Positions 60,410-64,000 of a DNA stretch of 64,000 nt are shown one piece after another. Position numbers and translations under genes: made by a program. The notes under the pieces are model-generated. The model saw only the letters and a program-made list of their open reading frames with translations. It was not told the origin of the DNA and ran no database searches. The stretch spans positions 211,945 to 275,944 of the forward strand of contig DAOULB010000040.1 of NCBI GenBank assembly GCA_034420695.1, given 5' to 3'. Origin of the DNA: Io17-Chloro-G2 sp034420695. Its GTDB lineage: Bacteria; Chloroflexota; Dehalococcoidia; Lucifugimonadales; UBA3495. Position 1 is the stretch's first letter. Every line of letters starts with the position of its first letter.

Positions 60410-61108
60410 TCAGTGCAACAGGCGCGGCTCCTCCGGAAGGGAAGTTTCCACCCGTTGGATGCACTCTGGTCCATCGTTCTTTGGGGAGTTGACCAAGCTG
60501 GATACCGGGTAAGTCTGCATCTCCCCGGCGGGGGCAGGCGTTAGGAGCTTACCCAGGATGTCGGGGGCCTCGGTCAACGGGTCCAGCCAGAGAGCTTTGG
60601 CCTCGTCCATCAGGACCGCCGGCATCCTTCCGTGGACCGGTTCCACCAGCGCGTTGGCTTCAGTGGTAAGGATGGTGAAGGACCTCACCCACTCCCCGTC
60701 CGGCGACCTCCACCTCTCCCATAGCCCGGCAAAGGCCAATGGCTTATGGTCCGCCATGAGAAAGTAGTTGGGCACTCTGGACTTCCCTTCTTTGCGCCAC
60801 TCGAAGAACCCATCGGCTAAGACCAGGCAACGGCGCTTCCTGAACGCAGAGCGGAAGGCGGCCTTCTGGGCCGCAGTTTCGCCCGCCGCGTTTATCATTC
60901 GATAACCTGCTTTCACGTCCTTGGCCCAGAAGGGTATCAAGCCCCAGCGCATCGACTGGCAGCGCCGGACGCCTTCGTTGGTGACTACAAGAGATTGCTG
61001 TGTGGGCGCTATGTTGTAGCTGGGTGTGTAGTCCAAGCCATCGTCCTCGAAGTTGAAGGACGCCTGCAATTCAGCCAGGTCCGACATCAATGTGTATCTC
61101 CCGCACAT
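60410..61108 (-). CDS. SOS response-associated peptidase (SRAP/HMCES-YedK family)
   Basis: About 232 residues from ATG 61108, so that Cys2 in MCGRYTL becomes the catalytic N-terminal Cys after Met removal. Other catalytic parts are INAAGET (Asn and Glu), DGFFEW and HGRMPA (His). YedK-type proteins crosslink to abasic sites in single-stranded DNA. The usual NAR-x-E is NAAGE here, so an Arg is replaced. The start is set by the Cys requirement. Confidence 0.92.
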   Translation of the reverse strand: MCGRYTLMSDLAELQASFNFEDDGLDYTPSYNIAPTQQSLVVTNEGVRRCQSMRWGLIPFWAKDVKAGYRMINAAGETAAQKAAFRSAFRKRRCLVLADGFFEWRKEGKSRVPNYFLMADHKPLAFAGLWERWRSPDGEWVRSFTILTTEANALVEPVHGRMPAVLMDEAKALWLDPLTEAPDILGKLLTPAPAGEMQTYPVSSLVNSPKNDGPECIQRVETSLPEEPRLLH

Positions 61109-61270
61109 TTCGTCGTCTATCCCTGGCTGGCCCTTCCCCGGGACTCTTCGATGGTCATCTTCCGCGTTTCCCTCGTTGTTCCGCGTTGTTCCGCCGTTCT
61201 CCTTGGCTGTGCTGGATGCAACTGCGAGTCCGTCCTGCTTCGCCATGAGACGGCCTGCTGCGGTACTGGC

Positions 61271-61993
61271 CTATTTCTCCGCCAAGGCTATCCTCAGGCG
61301 CTTGTTAATGCGGCCCTTGCTCTCGTGGCCCACCACCCTGATTTCGCCCACTTCCGTCGTATTGGCCACGTGGGTGCCGCCGTCGGCTTGAAGGTCCAAC
61401 CCCGTGATGTCGATGGTCCTCACTTCCCGGATGTTGGCTGGCAGCAGGTTGATCTTGGTCCTTATCAAGTCCGGGATTTCCTCGGCCTCCTCCCGGCTCA
61501 CCGTGGCGGCCACCACCTGACGGGCCGCCTCCACTTCCCGGTTGATCTTCTCCTCTATCTCTTCGGCAAACCGCGCCGTCATCTGCTCCAACTCGAAGTC
61601 CATTCGCGCTTCGCCGGGGCGCATGTCCCCGCCCGTTACCTGTGCCCCGTAGTCCCGCCACACCACGCCGCAGAGAATATGCAGGGCGGTGTGGGTCCGC
61701 ATCAGGGTGTAGCGGCGTTCCCAGTCTATCCGTCCGGTCACCCTCGCACCGGCTTGGGGCATGTCGCCCTCGATCCGGTGAATAATATTTCCATCGTTGC
61801 GCCCAACCCCCGTCACCCGGTAAATCCTCCGGGCGTCCCCCGCTTCCACCAGTTCCCCCGAGTCCGCCGGTTGGCCGCCTCCGCCGGTGTAGAAGCCCGT
61901 TTGGTCCAGCACCACCCCCTGGTCCGACACTTGCTGCACGGTGGCCTCGAACTCCTTCAGATAGCTGTCGTCGTGGTAGAGCAGGTCGGTCAT
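61271..61993 (-). CDS. Alanyl-tRNA editing protein AlaX-like
   Basis: About 240 residues from ATG 61993 (AGGAAAGA upstream). It shows HTALHIL (two His zinc ligands) and QADGGTHVANTTEVGEI, with GGTHV supplying the third His. The usual Cys before GGTHV is Asp, as in some bacterial AlaX proteins. AlaX hydrolyses mischarged Ser- or Gly-tRNA(Ala). Normal length for the free-standing editing domain. Confidence 0.9.
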   Translation of the reverse strand: MTDLLYHDDSYLKEFEATVQQVSDQGVVLDQTGFYTGGGGQPADSGELVEAGDARRIYRVTGVGRNDGNIIHRIEGDMPQAGARVTGRIDWERRYTLMRTHTALHILCGVVWRDYGAQVTGGDMRPGEARMDFELEQMTARFAEEIEEKINREVEAARQVVAATVSREEAEEIPDLIRTKINLLPANIREVRTIDITGLDLQADGGTHVANTTEVGEIRVVGHESKGRINKRLRIALAEK

Positions 61994-62390
61994 CGAATCT
62001 TTCCTGTGGGTTTGTTCCGGCTGCAAAGGGTCATGCGGGCGATAATGGAAACGCCGGTATTATAGCAAACCCGTCCCTGCTCCTTGTGACTGGCAAGAGC
62101 CCGCTGACATTTGCCGCTTCCCTTCCGGGGCTCCCTCTCTTTATCATGGATTCTATGATGTCTTTCCCGGTTACTCCCTGTCCGGAAACCCGGAATCACC
62201 CAGTTGTCCCAATAACCGTCCAAAATTCAAAAAAGGTGGGGCATTCAGCTTCACCAAGCCTGTCCTAAAATCGGGATTTCTGTATACCCTCCAAAGCTGA
62301 AATGTCCCGGAATGTCGCAAAAAGTCTCAAGAAGGCAGAAACCTCGAAAACCCCGCCTATCAAAGCCCGCCCCGGCAATTCAATCCCCAT

Positions 62391-62411
62391 CATCCTGAGC
62401 CTGTCGAAGGG
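62391..62411. repeat. Dispersed REP-like half site
   Basis: CATCCTGAGCCTGTCGAAGG is the half site of a palindrome common in many bacterial genomes. A full copy would continue with an inverted partner, which is not seen here. It lies just upstream of the dnaN promoter. Confidence 0.55.
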
Positions 62412-62420
62412 CTTCCCGCG

Positions 62421-62449
62421 TTGTCAGATGGCTTCATGGGTGACATAAT
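62421..62449 (+). promoter_or_regulatory. Promoter of dnaN
   Basis: TTGTCA (62421-62426), a 17-base spacer and CATAAT (62444-62449). Transcription would begin near 62456, giving a leader of about 79 bases before the ATG at 62535. Confidence 0.65.
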
Positions 62450-62534
62450 GTTCCGGCACCGGAAAATGAGGCTGGAGAAACATCCTGCCGGGGGTGCCGG
62501 GCAGCAGTAATTGACCCATTCTGAGGACCGGATT

Positions 62535-63683
62535 ATGCGACTTTCTTGCTTGCAGGAGAACCTGAGCCGGGGTTTGGCGGTTGTGGGACGGGCGGTGGCT
62601 AACCGGGCTACCCTGCCGGTCACCCAGAACGTCTTGCTCAGCATCGACCAGTCGATGCTGAAACTGTCGGCCACCAATTTGGAAATCGCCATGACCACTT
62701 GGATTGGTGCCATGGTGGAAGAAGAGGGCTCCATCACCGTGCCCGCCAGGCTCTTGGGGGAGTTCGTCAACTCCCTCCCCGCGGAGCGCATCGACTTGGA
62801 GCTTGAGCCCGGCTCCGGAATGCTCAAAGTCTCTTGTGGGCGCGCCCAAGCCAACATCCACGGCACCGACGCCGCCGAGTTTCCTCCCGTGCCCACCGTT
62901 GAAGAAGGCCTGGCCGCCCAGATTGACCCCCAGATACTCAAGACCGCCATCAGCCGGGTCGCCTTCGCTGCCGCCAGCGAAGAGTCCCGCCCGGTGCTCA
63001 CCGGCGTGGAAATGAAGCTGGAGGCCGGCCGGTTCAGCATGGCCGCCGCCGACGGTTTCCGCCTCGCCGTGCATCACGGCGACCTGCTGAATACCGTCGA
63101 TGAAGAGACCAAGGTAATCATCCCTTCCCGTACCCTCAACGAGCTCAACCGCCTGCTGGGCGAACAGGAAGACCCGGTGGAAATGATGATGACCCCGTCC
63201 AAGGGTCAGGCCCTATTCCGGGTGCGGGCAAACGACACGGTAGAGGTCGTGTCCCAGCTCCTCCAGGGAACCTTCCCCAACTACGAACAGCTCATTCCCC
63301 AAGGCTACGAGACCCGGGCCGTGTTCGACCTTCCGCCCCTGCTTCGCGCCACCAGGACCGCCTCCATCTTCGCCCGGGACGGCAGCAACATCATCCGCCT
63401 GGAAATGATGCCCCCCGAAAACGGCGAGGTTCCCGGCAAGGTCGTAATCTCGGCCCGCTCCGAGGAAGTCGGCGACAACCGGGACGAAGTCGACGCCTCC
63501 GAAATCGAGGGCGCTTCCGGGAAAATAGCCTTCAACGCCCGCTACCTCCTGGACGTGCTCTCTGTCCTGGAAAGAGGCAAGGTCGCCCTGGAGACCAGCA
63601 CCTCATCCAGCCCCGGAGTCTTCAAGCCAACCGACACCGAAGACTACGTCCACGTCGTAATGCCCATGTTCGTCCAGTGGTGA
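62535..63683 (+). CDS. dnaN: DNA polymerase III beta subunit (sliding clamp)
   Basis: About 382 residues from ATG 62535 (GAGGA 8 bases upstream). The three topologically similar domains appear in order. The first holds CLQENLSRGLAVVGRAVANRATLPV, the second PVLTGVEMKLEAGRFSMAAA with ADGFRLAVH, and the third starts near residue 250. It ends VHVVMPMF, near the usual MPMR/L pattern. The ring clamps polymerase on DNA. No dnaA or recF is adjacent, so the gene is unlinked from the usual origin cluster. Confidence 0.94.
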   Translation: MRLSCLQENLSRGLAVVGRAVANRATLPVTQNVLLSIDQSMLKLSATNLEIAMTTWIGAMVEEEGSITVPARLLGEFVNSLPAERIDLELEPGSGMLKVSCGRAQANIHGTDAAEFPPVPTVEEGLAAQIDPQILKTAISRVAFAAASEESRPVLTGVEMKLEAGRFSMAAADGFRLAVHHGDLLNTVDEETKVIIPSRTLNELNRLLGEQEDPVEMMMTPSKGQALFRVRANDTVEVVSQLLQGTFPNYEQLIPQGYETRAVFDLPPLLRATRTASIFARDGSNIIRLEMMPPENGEVPGKVVISARSEEVGDNRDEVDASEIEGASGKIAFNARYLLDVLSVLERGKVALETSTSSSPGVFKPTDTEDYVHVVMPMFVQW

Positions 63684-63686
63684 AGC

Positions 63687-63718
63687 GCTGACTCTCCGAC
63701 AAGCTGACTCTCCAACAG
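63687..63718. repeat. 16-bp tandem duplication between dnaN and the VOC gene
   Basis: Two copies of GCTGACTCTCC(G/A)ACA(A/G) begin at 63687 and 63703, ending just before AGGAGG of the next gene. Confidence 0.75.
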
Positions 63719-63728
63719 GAGGCGTCTC

Positions 63729-64000
63729 ATGGCTACTTTGCGTCACGTGGCTTTCTGGGTTAAAGATGCCCAGAGGATGTACGACTTCTACCACCAAGTA
63801 TTCGATGTGGAACAGGTCAGGACCAGCCCCAACGGCCGTTCCATCCACGTCATAGACGGCTTGTTTAACCTGGCCTTCCTGGGAGGGAGCGGCGCCCCCA
63901 ATACCGACCGCATCTTCGGCATTAACCACTACGGCTTCGTGGTCGACAGCCTGGAAGAGACCATGGACCGGCTGGACGATTCCCTCCACCGCTGGAAGGA
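63729..64000 (+). CDS. VOC (glyoxalase-fold) protein, partial
   Basis: The last 90 codons in the window, running off the right edge. It opens MATLRHVAFWVKDAQRMYDF and YHQVFDVEQV, a VOC first half with His at the metal position, then HYGFVVDSLEETMDRLDD opening the second half. AGGAGG is 7 bases upstream of the ATG. Its function is unknown. Confidence 0.8.
   Translation, partial: MATLRHVAFWVKDAQRMYDFYHQVFDVEQVRTSPNGRSIHVIDGLFNLAFLGGSGAPNTDRIFGINHYGFVVDSLEETMDRLDDSLHRWK

Larger units (their letters stand above)
61994..62534. other. 541-base intergenic region upstream of dnaN
   Basis: It carries the dnaN promoter and a dispersed repeat half-site at 62391-62411. I see no DnaA box pattern, no dnaA and no protein-like frame, so I do not call it an origin. 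Confidence 0.6.

Noticed and set aside
62000..62534. Replication origin next to dnaN.
   Set aside because: No dnaA or DnaA-box cluster was found; the beta-clamp gene alone does not indicate an origin.
1..64000. CRISPR arrays, insertion sequences and integrase genes.
   Set aside because: None were found. The short tandem arrays lack spacers, and no transposase or integrase was seen.

Overview
The window is high-GC bacterial chromosome with small gaps, many TTG and GTG starts, and tRNA genes that encode their own CCA ends. The gene set suggests a Chloroflexota genome of the Dehalococcoidia/SAR202 kind. It includes F420 ligase, a futalosine-type menaquinone set (MqnA-like, UbiA, UbiD, UbiX, UbiE), a CoxM/S/L-type molybdenum hydroxylase, split ComD/ComE-like TPP enzymes, dienelactone hydrolases, VOC proteins and hydantoinases. 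The lineage is inferred from gene content only; no rRNA is present to confirm it.

Layout. 1-2.8 kb: partial VOC gene, tRNA-Arg and tRNA-His with a terminator, a 5'-truncated peptide-binding protein, and dppB-dppC. 3-6.3 kb: secreted metalloprotease, mqnA-like gene, methylenetetrahydrofolate reductase. 6.3-14 kb: catabolic-looking genes (TPP enzyme, CMD protein, SDR, OB-fold protein, ketopantoate reductase, VOC) and membrane proteins. 14.2-18.5 kb: molybdenum hydroxylase operon with a ThiS/MoaD-like protein. 18.5-24.2 kb: NUDIX, GNAT, hisA, hisH, cobalamin adenosyltransferase, cofE, dinB. 24.4-27.5 kb: class III aminotransferase and two dienelactone hydrolases. 27.8-35 kb: three lipoproteins, one about 1,246 residues with PQQ-propeller and RCC1 repeats, plus a class I aminotransferase. 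35-37.4 kb: Fpg/Nei glycosylase, coiled-coil protein, nitroreductase. 37.5-40.4 kb: ComD/ComE-like pair followed by an NHLRC2-like thioredoxin whose active-site motif contains an in-frame UGA. 40.4-46.4 kb: prfA-prmC and the menaquinone genes ubiE, ubiX, ubiA, ubiD. 46.6-51.4 kb: zinc-ribbon protein, modABC and a divergent regulator. 51.5-60.2 kb: accessory genes (Lin0512, small orphans, a frameshifted HEPN pair, a RusA plus nuclease-HEPN pair) interspersed with hyuA, lmbE and hyuB, and a macro-domain protein. 60.4-64 kb: SRAP, AlaX, dnaN and a partial VOC gene.

The most notable find is the gene at 38908-40392. It reads as one 494-codon protein only if the UGA at 39046-39048 is selenocysteine, giving the motif C-U-I-N-C where relatives have C-C-I-N-C. 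A 7-bp hairpin with an AGUU loop lies 25 nt after the UGA, which fits a bacterial SECIS. Other notable points are a RusA/nuclease-HEPN cassette lying between hyuA and lmbE-hyuB, overlapping divergent promoters around a perfect palindrome between modA and its putative regulator, a ThiS-like protein with a blocked GG tail, and short tandem repeats directly upstream of several start codons.
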